From positions 45,013,022 to 45,077,021 of the forward strand of contig OZ018408.1 in the NCBI GenBank assembly GCA_963969595.1: a stretch of 64,000 nucleotides of DNA, in the 5' to 3' direction. The notes under the pieces are model-generated. The model was not told the origin of the DNA. It worked only from the letters and a program-made list of their open reading frames with translations, and ran no database searches. Below, one piece after another: positions 12,266-21,668 of the stretch (the first letter of the stretch is position 1; each line of letters begins with the position of its first letter). The DNA comes from Neckera pumila. Lineage: Eukaryota; Streptophyta; Bryopsida; Hypnales; Neckeraceae. The translations under genes and the position numbers were made by a program.

Positions 12266-13553
12266 AGGCACAACAATTTTCATTATTTGAAATCTACATA
12301 ATGTTCTTATGTTGATTCCATGATCTATATAAAATTAAATTCCAAGCTAGGCGGCCTTGAAAGTGCCAATCGTTATGGATTTGATAAAATTAAGGATCTG
12401 TGGTCTAAAAACTAGGACTCATGTAGATTTGTGGTTACAATCGGTGACTAGAATAGCGCTAATTTCTTGAAATTGTGTAATTTTATTGAATGTAACGATC
12501 AACCCTCAATTTAGTGACATTGCAAGGAAATAACATTATAGAAAGTTTGGGCCCTATGGAGCAAGCTGCCAAATGTGCAAATCCAGAGAGTTTTTTTTCT
12601 TTTTCTTTTTTTTCTTTTTTAGTCCCAGTCCTATGTGGCATACACCCTGACAATGTTTTTGAGTTTAAAAAAAAAATTCTTAAAATTTTTTTTAAATTTT
12701 TTTTCTGTAAATGCACATTTCAGTGATTTCACTGTAGTTGCAGCAGCCCTCAGCAGGGTCCAAATTTCTTCTAATGGATAATCATCAATCCATCAAACTG
12801 TACATGCAAAAGAGATGTACCAAATATGCATTTCTCATTAATTTTGTGCTGCCCTTTTACAATGTGAGATTGATGATGCTCTAAGATTTCAAGCTTGAAT
12901 TCTTGGATAAGTGTAGATAGGTGTTGCAATGAAGAAAGTGTTTATTTAGATTGCACACCTACACATACTTACCTTATTTTTGTACTTGTAAATTCACAAC
13001 CTTGACACGCAAAAATTCTCATGTTAAGGTTGTACGTAAATATACAACTTGGGGAGATTCTAAGGACATTTAGAGATTACAGAATCCCACAGTATGATTA
13101 GAGCCTCCAGTTTCTTAGATCATGAAATCAATTCAAAGGGACAAGTATAAAACAAGGTATGCTTTTTGAGCAAGATTTTGATACCAAGAAAATTTGGGGG
13201 AATATTAAATAATATATTCTTTTATTTTTAGTGGATGAAATTGCTGAATTACTACATATTCAAAGGACAATATTGCTCTTTTTTGAATGAATGTATACTC
13301 TCTTGAATGAATAATTTGATTTCATCCGTATTTATCATGTTTCATCCATTTACATAGATTGAAACAACTACATCACTCTAATGAAGATCACTTTCTGTGC
13401 TGTCCAAAAGAAATTAAAAAAAACTAAAAAAAACTTAAAAATTAATTTAAAAAAAAATCCCTAATGTGAATTCAACTGGTGGGATATTGCCCACATGGTT
13501 GCAAAGCTCCTGAACATAAGCAGCAATGTCACTGACTTACTTGACTTCTCAAC
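12266..13553. other. AT-rich stretch without recognised features
   Basis: Contains T-rich and A-rich runs (12590-12710, 13410-13455) and no credible ORF. 'CAGCAGCCCTCAGCAGGG' near 12742 followed by 'tctaatg' (to 12777) resembles one end of the CATTAG family, so a fossil copy may be present. Confidence 0.35.
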
Positions 13554-14340
13554 CATTAGAGATATTCCCAGCCTTCCGGAGGGCTGCTCCAGAGCAGCTG
13601 AAAGGACCTCAAGATTACATTTAACTTTGCTTAATGATTTGCTTTTCTCCTATAGTCAATCACCTGAAGTCGCAATGTCCGATGACTATCAATGGTTCAA
13701 ATCCCAAGTACAAGTAGTTCAATAATCAGGGTTCAGGTACTCTAATGCACCTTAACCCTAATTATTGCATATCTTGTTTTCTAACCAAGTTATAAAAAAT
13801 AAAGCAAATGCTGAAAATAGTCCCAAGGACATCTACAATCAAGGTTTTTTTTTATTGCCATCATGATAGATTTAATTCATTGACAATTGGTGAGAAGGAA
13901 AGGTGAAGAGGTTATTACAGAACCTCTAAATCATATAAATTACATATCTCACATGGATTGTTCTACGTCCTACCACCCCATGTGTACATAAGGAGCTTCT
14001 CTTCTCATCTTCAAACACCTTAAAATAAGTGGCTTTAGAAGCTAGTTGGAAATGTAAGAGTTCTCTAATTTTTTAGCAACTAGCTTGAAAATCCACTTTA
14101 TTTTGCTTAATTTCATTGAATTTGATTAGATTTCCAATTAATTACCATATATATTCATGCGGCTGAATATTAAACTGACTTCTACTACACCCTTAGTACT
14201 GAAGTCATGATGTCTTTTGCGAAATTCACACACTCTGACAATGCACTGCGACTATATGCCCCTACTAAATCTCATGCAGTTAATAGACTGGTTTGGTCAC
14301 TGTGAAGCAGCCCTCTGGAGGGTTGAGAATTTTTCTAATG
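13554..14340. mobile_element. CATTAG-ended MITE G1, with an insert
   Basis: Left end CATTAGAGATATTCCCAGCC and right end GAGAATTTTTCTAATG, each followed inward by a GGAGGGCTG-type palindrome. The middle contains a piece of the foldback family D arm (about 13915-14015, 'ggattgttctacgtcctacc'), so the element is longer than its relatives. Confidence 0.6.
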
Positions 14341-14589
14341 TAGAGGTGGTTGATTTCTGATTTTTGAGAAGACGCCATTGACTAAAGTATTGAAAAACAG
14401 TGAATAAGGTCTCATGAATTTGGAAGAGAATGGAATTGGATACTGAAATTTTAGAATATTTATGAAAGAAATCACATGTCTTAGAGATCAATTTCTTTGG
14501 TTAGACTCAAGGGTGTTGATCAATTCAGCAAAACTATTAGTATACTAAAATTGTAGGATATGATTGGTGGAGAAAAATTCTACAAAATA

Positions 14590-15756
14590 GATACCAAAAA
14601 TTCAAAGATTTCTTTTAAAACTTTATATTACTGACATTTGTACAGATATCATTTGTACAAAGAAACCACATTTGTCACAACAACAATAATTTATAAAATA
14701 TGCATAATTTTAGTAAGATAGTTACACCTAATTATATTGTGACACGTTGACACTTGTATAAATACAACACTTTAGAACCTTGAACAATGATTATATACAT
14801 TGAGTTTGAAAATATTCAACACCTAAATATGTTTACAATAGAAGATCTACCAATAAAAATTGGAATCCAAAACATTAGAGAAATATTCAAACCTCTAGAC
14901 CTTCAATGGATTGCTCCACAGAGTCCTTTAGTACCCTGAAATTTATTTTTAAGGGGCTGAAAAAAATTATTTTTCCCCTATTTCCGTACAACAGTTTCTG
15001 CTGTGACAGTGGCGCAAGAACCGAAATTTGCAAATAAAAAATTTATATATATATATATTTTAATCTTAAAAAAAAAAAAAATCTACGAAATCTGACTGCT
15101 CTAGCGAGCAGTTATACACACTGTAATTGCTCACCATGGGTACTTTTTCAGGTTGACAAGCCATGCATTAAATAACATGGCATGTCAACTTGGAACGCCC
15201 TCCCATGGGCTGAAATTTTCTCTAATGACCTATTGTGTATGGTATCTAAATAAGATAGAAACAACTAAAAGAAACATTTTGCTCTTCAATACCTCAAAAA
15301 ATGACCTTTTAAGAACACTTCCATGGTCCAAAAGTGCCACAACTTTTCAAATTAAAGCAAGCAATGAAAGGTAAATAGTTTTGTGAAGCAACCAATGAAA
15401 GTTGAGACATTTTGTGCTTTAAAGGAGAGTCCATTGAAGAAGAGTCTAGTCTACGTAGTCTTGTATATAGGCTACCCTATATTTTCAACTTTTGTAAAAT
15501 GTTAGTAGATTGTCTGGAAAGTATAAAACCACTTAAAGTGCATCTGTCTTGAGTTTGCATCTAGATCTCATCAATTGTATTAGACATTCAATCATTGAGA
15601 TAGTTGGACCCCCAATGTTGTTTTTAGATGTTTTTACCTTAATATGGTACATTATCTTATGCGTTGGAATCCTCTTTGACAAGTATAAAGAATAACTTGT
15701 CCATTCTAAAAAGGTAGATACTTTCAATATCAAACACCTGGAGTGGATATCTTTAA
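14590..15756 (+). repeat. Family C repeat copy C3, upstream of ERF copy 1
   Basis: Collinear with 31755-32530, which lies upstream of ERF copy 2, so it is part of the duplicated segment. It is also a dispersed repeat found elsewhere without ERF genes. Interrupted by G2 at 14873-15227. Confidence 0.65.
14873..15227. mobile_element. CATTAG-ended MITE G2
   Basis: Left end CATTAGAGAAATATTC, right end GAAATTTTCTCTAATG. Internal hairpins include a GCTCTAGCGAGC-type stem and a CATGCATTAAATAACATGG stem. The family C site without insert reads GAATCCAAAACCTT. Here it is GAATCCAAAA, the element, then ACCTA, so any target duplication is at most 1 bp. Confidence 0.75.
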
Positions 15757-15947
15757 GGGCCAACTTACATGTATCGGTAGGTGGATGTAGTCAACAGTAC
15801 GAAAATATAGAAAGCACTTTTACGTTCCTTCTAATGTGTATTTCATACTGATATTGGTAAAATACCTCCACGCTTACCGATCATCGGTGGAACTGTTCTT
15901 ATTCTTGACTTGTAGTTGAACCACTGGGTTCACATGTAAGTTGGCCC
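15757..15947. mobile_element. Harbinger/Tourist-like MITE
   Basis: Ends GGGCCAACTTACATG and CATGTAAGTTGGCCC form a 15-bp perfect inverted repeat, flanked by TAA at 15754-15756 and 15948-15950. The corresponding site upstream of ERF copy 2 (near 32505) lacks the element. A 3-bp TAA duplication and GGGCC ends fit PIF/Harbinger MITEs. Length 191 bp, no ORF. It sits about 460 bp upstream of the ERF copy 1 start codon. Confidence 0.75.
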
Positions 15948-16075
15948 TAATACCTTAGTTCCAGTCTGTACCAGTCCGTACATGTATGTCGTCTGTACTA
16001 TATGGTAAGACTGAACACGACCCAAAGCCACCCTGTTCTAATGAAGGTTCTGTAGATCGACGACACTAACTACCG

Positions 16076-16412
16076 ATTCCAAACACCGCCATCTCGCAAT
16101 CCAGACAGACCATGTCGTCAGCTTGCTCCAAAGAGGGGAATTTCAAAGGTTTTCGCACGCTGGTCCACTAGCCAGCAGTTTCCCGGACATTCTATCCGGC
16201 CTGTCCTTGGCTTGACTGTGAGCTTCTGGCGTCAGGGGTAGATAACCCGCGCGCCTCTAAATTTCCCCAAGATGTGCACAGAGTTTGCCAGCACGTACGC
16301 ACACCGTTCATGTCAATCGATTGACCATAAAAGTATCATAAACTCTCATTTACGTACGTGAGATCAATCAAACACATGTAGTCGCATATATATAGAGAGA
16401 GAGAGCGCAGAC
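16076..16412 (+). promoter_or_regulatory. Promoter and 5' leader of ERF copy 1
   Basis: Conserved with 32906-33320 of copy 2, interrupted only by small indels. It contains the palindrome TCAATCGATTGA (16313-16324), whose right half overlaps a TTGACC W-box core, then TATATATA at 16387-16394 and a short (GA)n run before the ATG. The palindrome block is the best conserved stretch between the two copies. The start site itself is not determined. Confidence 0.55.
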
Positions 16413-17789
16413 ATGCATGATATGATCAGTAAAGGTAGGAAGTGTAATTCTGAGGTCATGGAGAGGAAGGCAGACTGCAGCGTCGTCTTGGACGTCATCG
16501 TGGAAGGGTACTCTATGCCAGAGCCTGCATGTGTGGACCTGGAGACGTGGGATCCAGCAAGTACGAGGTTCGCGGCACTCATGGCAGACTGCGGGGAGGA
16601 CTCACCGCGAACTCGAAGACAGCAAGCGCTCGAAAGCTTGAACCAGTACTTGTTCCAGGATCAGCACGAGTCTCATGTGAAGGAGCCGTTGTCAAGTGAT
16701 ATTCACGAAGACGAATCCGACATTGCGCAATTCGGGTTCAGTTTGGAGCAGCTCAGCGACGCCGTGACCATGAATGACGTCGATGAGTTCGAAGCTGCCA
16801 GCTTCGTGACGGGACACACGGAGGTTGAGTCGACGAGTTTTGCAGCTGACTGGAGTCACGGGACGCCAGCGAACGCGGAGATTGCGAAGGCGTTCGATGG
16901 GAGGATAGCCAACCTGGAAATCGAGAACGAGTTTGCAACTGAGCTGGAATGCTCGATTACGGAGGACAATTCGCTTTCGTACATGAGCGGTCACTCTGAG
17001 TACTTCGATGACGACTTGCCAGGCGTATTCCAAGAGGAGAAAGTGTTGTCTCCCGAGGACGACGGGTTGCTGCAGCACCCGCGAACACTCCCAGGTGACG
17101 ATCTGGAGGTGGAAGTTTCGACTGCGCAATCCGTGCACTGCTCACATCCTTACCCGCCGTCGCCTCATTACCGCGGCGTGCGGCAACGTCCCTGGGGCAA
17201 ATTCGCGGCGGAGATTCGCGACCCGGGGAAGCAAGGCGCGCGCGTGTGGTTGGGGACGTTCGACACCGCCGAGGAGGCCGCCACGGCTTACGACATCGCG
17301 GCACTTCGCCTCCGAGGCTCCCGGGCCCTTCTCAATTTCCCCTTGCTCGCCGCCAAGGCGTTCACGGATCCGCAGTCGCTCCCTCCAGCACCCAAAACCT
17401 CCGCCACCAGCCGCGGCTCTTCCAACACCAAACTCTCACCACCAGCGCCACCGCCAACATCCCCTGCCACACCATCTCCACCGCAACCTCTCACACCACC
17501 GGCACCTGCAGCACCAGCGCCACAGTCTCGTTCTTCGCGGCTGTTGTCAAAGGTGCGTAGCAGGCAGTTCACGTCGAAAGTGGACACGCATAGCTACATT
17601 GCGAAGCAGATTCTGATGTCAGAGTACAAGAGACCGAAAGAGGATTGGTCCAGGACTCGAGAGTCGGTAGCGTGCAAGATTAGGAGCGACAAACTGCCGC
17701 AGTGGAAACAAGCACGTGTTGTCGGTGCGTTCAACGTGCTGCCTCTGCTGCTGCAAGCTAGTCGCCCGGCTAATCGATGTCAAGGTTAG
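16413..17789 (+). CDS. AP2/ERF-domain transcription factor, copy 1
   Basis: An intronless 458-residue protein predicted to act in the nucleus as a sequence-specific DNA-binding regulator. The AP2/ERF domain lies at about residues 252-311. It begins [19 protein letters not shown], contains the WLG core in [17 protein letters not shown] and ends RALLNFP. Ala and Asp at the subfamily-diagnostic positions (14 and 19 in ERF numbering) mark it as ERF rather than DREB, so GCC-box binding is expected from the family. The N-terminal half is acidic and could be an activation region. Residues 320-375 are a Pro/Ala/Ser-rich linker, followed by a basic C-terminus of unknown role. The ATG at 16413 is 19 bp after a TATA-like run; an in-frame ATG at residue 16 (MERKAD) is an alternative. 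The last nine residues (SRPANRCQG) come from a small deletion that removed the stop used by copies 2 and 3. The Pro-rich linker and duplicated flanks suggest recent amplification. Confidence 0.93.
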   Translation: MHDMISKGRKCNSEVMERKADCSVVLDVIVEGYSMPEPACVDLETWDPASTRFAALMADCGEDSPRTRRQQALESLNQYLFQDQHESHVKEPLSSDIHEDESDIAQFGFSLEQLSDAVTMNDVDEFEAASFVTGHTEVESTSFAADWSHGTPANAEIAKAFDGRIANLEIENEFATELECSITEDNSLSYMSGHSEYFDDDLPGVFQEEKVLSPEDDGLLQHPRTLPGDDLEVEVSTAQSVHCSHPYPPSPHYRGVRQRPWGKFAAEIRDPGKQGARVWLGTFDTAEEAATAYDIAALRLRGSRALLNFPLLAAKAFTDPQSLPPAPKTSATSRGSSNTKLSPPAPPPTSPATPSPPQPLTPPAPAAPAPQSRSSRLLSKVRSRQFTSKVDTHSYIAKQILMSEYKRPKEDWSRTRESVACKIRSDKLPQWKQARVVGAFNVLPLLLQASRPANRCQG

Positions 17790-17845
17790 CATCAATTCGT
17801 GTACACACATTACTGAAGCTACACTTGTTAATTACGAACGCTACT

Positions 17846-17851
17846 AATAAA
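17846..17851 (+). terminator. Poly(A) signal of ERF copy 1
   Basis: AATAAA lies 57 bp after the stop, within a 3' flank conserved in all three ERF copies. The same hexamer is at 35025 (copy 2) and, on the minus strand, 62974-62979 (copy 3). Confidence 0.55.
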
Positions 17852-18805
17852 GTTGTCCTGGGCGGCAGCTAATGCCATCTTTTACGGTTGCATGATCGAT
17901 ACCACACCAGAGGTATGCACTAGAGATTTGGAAATTAAACGTTTGCATGATACCACACCAGAGGAATGCAAAGAGTCCATATACAAACCCGCTTCCACTG
18001 TGGAATTATGAAATCGATCTCACAGTGGCTCTCTGGAATGGGGTCTCCGGAGGATTTGGTTTTCTGGTGCCAGTTGATACCTTCATTTTCAAGCATTTCA
18101 ATTGATTTTTACTGATTTCACTTATTTAATTAGTAGACTCGCTTAGCTACAGTACGAAGCAGATTCTGGTTCGGATTCAGATTCTGATATCCACTTGTCC
18201 AGGAGGAGGAATCGAGTTGCCAAAACTGCAAGAGTGGGGAACAGTGATCTCATAACTGGCTAAATTTCGCTCCGTTTCTACTTAATTTTTTCTGACCTCA
18301 GTGTAAATTGAAAGAAAATCTTTCAAAAATGAACATTTGGCTAAAAACTCTAAACCCGTTCTGAGATCACTGGTGGGGAATAAAGACAACTGCAGCATGC
18401 AATGGAATTGGCAAGTGCGCGTCGGCATGCAGGATGCGCCAAGCCGTGAATTGCATTCTAGCTGTGCACTAGAGATTTGGAAATTAAACGTATGATTGAT
18501 TTATTGTTCTGGCTAGCAACATCATACATTCAAGAGCAGATTGCAAGACTGCCTTCTCCCTGACAAAATGGTGTGGAATATTCCACATCATTTCATCTGT
18601 CGGTTGATATGGTGTGGAATATTCTACACCATATTTAGCTAATGAACACCTGTAAGCTAATATGGACACCACATGCCCGCATTGATGAATTTTCAAGGAT
18701 GTGGCCTCAGGGATGGAAAGGCAACGTCCCTGAAGTCTAATGAATGTTATGATTCTCAGATCGGAGTGTCTGCCAAAATGGAGTCAGCCGCTTGATAAGT
18801 GACAA
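17852..18805 (+). repeat. 3' duplicated flank of ERF copy 1
   Basis: About 1 kb homologous to 35031-35615 and, inverted, to 62491-62973. Shared landmarks are 'accacaccagagg', 'gatctcacagtggctctctgga' (in parts) and 'gaattgcattctagctgtgc'. It contains no ORF of note. It shows that the duplication extends well beyond the coding sequence. Confidence 0.8.
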
Positions 18806-19475
18806 CAGATTTACTACACTAAATAGTGAATTAGGTTGTCCTATAAAAATCTTCAACATTTGACACTATATAAGTATTCATTGTTATCGTACAATATGCA
18901 CTACTTTTGAATTAGGTATTGTTGTAATTGAGACTCATGAACCTCCATGTGTACAAATGGAAGTATCTTTAGAAATATCTGTTGACTTTGATAACTTGTA
19001 AGTAACTTTCTTGGAGGAAGGCAGCCTAATTTTTTTGGCAATTTAATTTCACTATTTAGTGTAGGTTGCCTAACAATTAGGTTGCCTTATTTGGACCTAA
19101 GAAAGTTACTTTACATGCCATCAAATTTAACAAATACAGTAGAACCTCTCTAAAGCGACATTTTTGACAAGATCAACTTAGAGAGGTTTATTTGTTTATG
19201 GAGGGTCATTTTTAGTCATAACCTTTGTCTTGGTGTTAAATTCAAGACCGGTCTGACAACATTAGCTTACAAAGGTTGAACATCAGCTTTTAGAAGAACA
19301 TGTTAGGGAGGTCCTATTGTACTTCTACAGATATTTCCATTTGTACACATGGTTTATAAATCCCAATTACAACAATAGTTGATTCAAGAGTAGTGCACTC
19401 TTGTACAATAACATTAAATAACATCAAATGTCAAGTATAGGGCAATCTAATTTCAATATTTGGTGTAGTATGTCT
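18806..19475. mobile_element. Foldback element in the ERF copy 1 flank
   Basis: The ends TACTACACTAAATAGTGAAT and ATATTTGGTGTAGTA are imperfect inverted repeats that continue inward for more than 200 bp ('tgtacacatgga', 'aaagtagtgca' on both arms). ERF copy 3 has a short uninterrupted sequence at this point (near 62505-62520), so the element entered after or outside that lineage. Copy 2 keeps a rearranged version split by P8. A mariner-like MITE sits in its middle. Confidence 0.6.
19137..19319. mobile_element. Emigrant/pogo-like MITE
   Basis: Ends CAGTAGAACCTCTCTAAAG and GTTAGGGAGGTCCTATTG are inverted repeats flanked by TA (19135-19136, 19320-19321). The terminus closely resembles the Arabidopsis Emigrant terminus CAGTAAAACCTCTATAAA, which belongs to the Tc1/mariner pogo group. 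ERF copy 2 has the uninterrupted site near 37160. Length 183 bp. Confidence 0.7.
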
Positions 19476-19865
19476 ACACTCAAAATAGAAGAATATATCA
19501 ATTTGTTAAATTGGTGGTATTCCATTATTTTGTCATCTTTCATAACAAGAACCTATTATAAAATATAAATCCATACAAGTCCTACATGTTAGATCTTTAT
19601 GCACATATACTTCACAATTTTGGGAATTGCACCACATTAGCAAAATTGACGTTAGAGGTTGGTGCGTCAATTTTGCCAAGATGTCAATAAATTGTGCTAG
19701 CAGCTTGCAGAGGATTAATTCTTGTTTGTAATTATCAAAGCTTGGAATTGAAATCAACTTTTTGCTGCATAGAATCAAATAAAAGGATCTTATTCCAACC
19801 ATTTTAGGATTATTGAATACAACTGCCTTTGACTGGCTAGCCATGGTGGTGCTTGGCAGACGCTG
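19476..19865 (-). repeat. Conserved block downstream of ERF genes (copy 1)
   Basis: Homologous to 37447-37820 and, inverted, to 62075-62490. It is as well kept as the gene-proximal flank. On the minus strand it is open in copy 1 but interrupted by stops and frameshifts in the other two, so any coding role is lost in at least those. It contains 'gtgctagcagcttgca' in all three. It may be a relic exon or a conserved non-coding segment. Confidence 0.55.
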
Positions 19866-20483
19866 ACTATAGAAGAACTTCCCATTCCTGATCAAGGAAC
19901 CATACACAATATGTAGGCTGCAATTATTTCCAATCAAGCCGCTGGAATAGATTTCCAACCTATGTTTTTCTTCTTCTTTTTCAATGTTGGGATGAATAAG
20001 GTCATGATATATGTCCTAAAGTAGTGAGCACAAAAGTAATTCTTGAATGATCGGAATTAGAAGACTCTATACGTTGGATATGGGTTCATGCCAACTTTGG
20101 GCTTCCAAAACTCATAGAAATTTCAATTCAAGACATAAAATTACCAAAAAATTGGCAATCCTTGTGATTTCTATCTTTTTACGTGGCAAAATATTCAGAT
20201 TGCCTTATACTGCTCTAGAACATGCACGGTATCACTAAAGTAGTCAACTATGTACTACAAGAGAATGCAGCGTTTGCAATACTTTTTGCAATGGTTTTGC
20301 AATGCCCACGAATTTTGTTTCAATGACTTTGCAATGGTTTTGTATGAAGTATTGCATTGTGTTTACTATGGTTTTGCTTTACATGCAAGTTTGTTTCATC
20401 GATTTTGCAATGCTTTAAATTATAGTATTGCACTATGTTTGCAATGGTTTTGCAATGGACTCATAATTCGGTGATTTTAGTCT

Positions 20484-20832
20484 CAGTAGACTTTGGTGGC
20501 CATTTTGGCATAGTAGAAAAAAAAATTTCAAAAATCTTTGAACTAGTAAAAGTTGGGAAATGAAGTGAAATTTCACCACTAAAAAACTGTTTGATATTTC
20601 AAGTCTCCAATCAAAAGTTATGAACAAATTTCAGAGAGGGGTTGGAATGAACATTCTCTTTGACATTTTTAAACACCTTTTTAAATTTTGTCCATAACTT
20701 TTGATTGGAGACTTGAAATCTGAAATGGTTTTTTGGAGATGAAAGATTACTTTACTTTCCAACTTTACTAAGTTTAAAGTTTTACAAAAGAAATTTCCTA
20801 CTACCCCAAAATGACCTCCAAAGTCTGCTAGT
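20484..20832. mobile_element. Foldback family D copy D1
   Basis: An imperfect 350-bp palindrome. The arms begin GTAGACTTTGGTGGCCATTT and end AAATGACCTCCAAAGTCTGC. The centre carries the family signature CAAGTCTCCAATCAAAAG with its inverse. Relatives are at 30850-31690, 39537-40062, 46380-46742 and 56748-57170. Confidence 0.65.
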
Positions 20833-20894
20833 TTACAGCTAATGGAAAACATAAATGAAATAAATCAAAATTGTGTCCCATAAAGGTCACATGC

Positions 20895-21140
20895 AATTTT
20901 GGATGGTGTATTGGTCAGACCTTGCACCTCACGCATGAGGTGCAAGGTTTGATTCCTTGGGGCAGGGGGCGGGGGGTTGTTTGGGCTAAGTGGTGTTTGG
21001 GCTGTCTGGGAAGGTAGTGGTGGTTGAGGTTGTTCAAGTACCCGGGTTGGGGTTGTTTGAGCTGCCGAGGGGGTAGTGGTGGTTGGGCTGCCCGGAGAGA
21101 GGTTAGTTGGTTGCCCCGTGGGTGGTTGGATTGCCTGGGC
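20895..21140 (+). mobile_element. Possible tRNA-derived SINE fragment
   Basis: TGGTGTATTGG (20904-20914) resembles an A box. GGTTTGATTCC (20946-20956) is one base from the B-box consensus GGTTCGANNCC. The spacing of 31 bp is normal for tRNA-type promoters. A perfect GCACCTCACGCATGAGGTGC palindrome lies between them. A G/T-rich body follows. It does not fold into a complete tRNA by eye, so it is not called a tRNA gene. Confidence 0.45.
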
Positions 21141-21668
21141 AAAAAATTTTAATTTTTAATTTTTTAATTTTAATGATTTTGCAGTAATTTTGCAATGGTC
21201 TTGCAATGGTTTTTCAATGACATTTCAATGATTTTGCAATGACTTCTACACACAACAATTACATTTTTCATGATTTTGCATTTTAAGTTTTAGGGATTTG
21301 CAACAATTTAGAAATGAAATAGCATGGATTCAATGCCCAACACTTTTGTATTTAAATAATCACAATTCTGCAACGTTTTTGCAATGCATTATTTTTTTTT
21401 TGAGTTCCAAACTAAATTCTGTTATACATTTTTTCATTGCAAAACCATTGCAAATGCGTTGCTAGTGTGTTGCAGTCACTGCTTTCTGTTGTAGTGTATG
21501 GGTGGTTCTACCAAAGCATCCATTGCACAAATAATCAGATAACTGAAACTGAAGATAGTCATGGGCCTTCTTATGTCCATTATCATGTTTCAGTCCACTG
21601 TGCAGACTAACCATAAGAGATGGATCTTATAACAATTTTAAAAGATATGAAAGCAAATGCTGGCATTG

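Larger units (their letters stand above)
20253..21496. mobile_element. Non-autonomous CACTA-type element
   Basis: The ends TACTACAAGAGAATGCAG and CTTTCTGTTGTAGTG fit the CACTA-superfamily terminus CACTACAA. TATG occurs on both outer sides, while the site without insert in family K has a single TATG, so a 3-4 bp duplication is likely. Near both ends the motif TTTTGCAATGG recurs many times (about 20265-20460 and 21175-21475), like the subterminal repeats of Spm/CACTA elements. It carries a foldback insert and a tRNA-like SINE, and no transposase. Confidence 0.65.
19866..21515. mobile_element. Mariner-like MITE K4 split by a CACTA element
   Basis: Left end TAGAAGAACTTCCCATTCC, right end TGGGTGGTTCTACC, oriented opposite to K1. 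ERF copy 2 reads straight through here (GCTGACTA...CATCCATTGCAC near 37815). The middle is interrupted by the 1.24-kb element at 20253-21496. Confidence 0.6.

Noticed and set aside
16692..17587. Antisense and out-of-frame ORFs over the ERF genes (also 33857-34778, 63226-63831)
   Set aside because: Shadows of the GC-rich ERF frame. They recur in all copies simply because the gene does.
19533..19958. 141-codon minus-strand ORF
   Set aside because: Its start lies in a MITE (from 19866), the homologous frames in the other two ERF segments are broken, and no domain is recognisable.
20904..20956. tRNA gene
   Set aside because: A- and B-box-like motifs are present, but no complete cloverleaf or acceptor stem could be drawn. 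SINE-like is the better reading.
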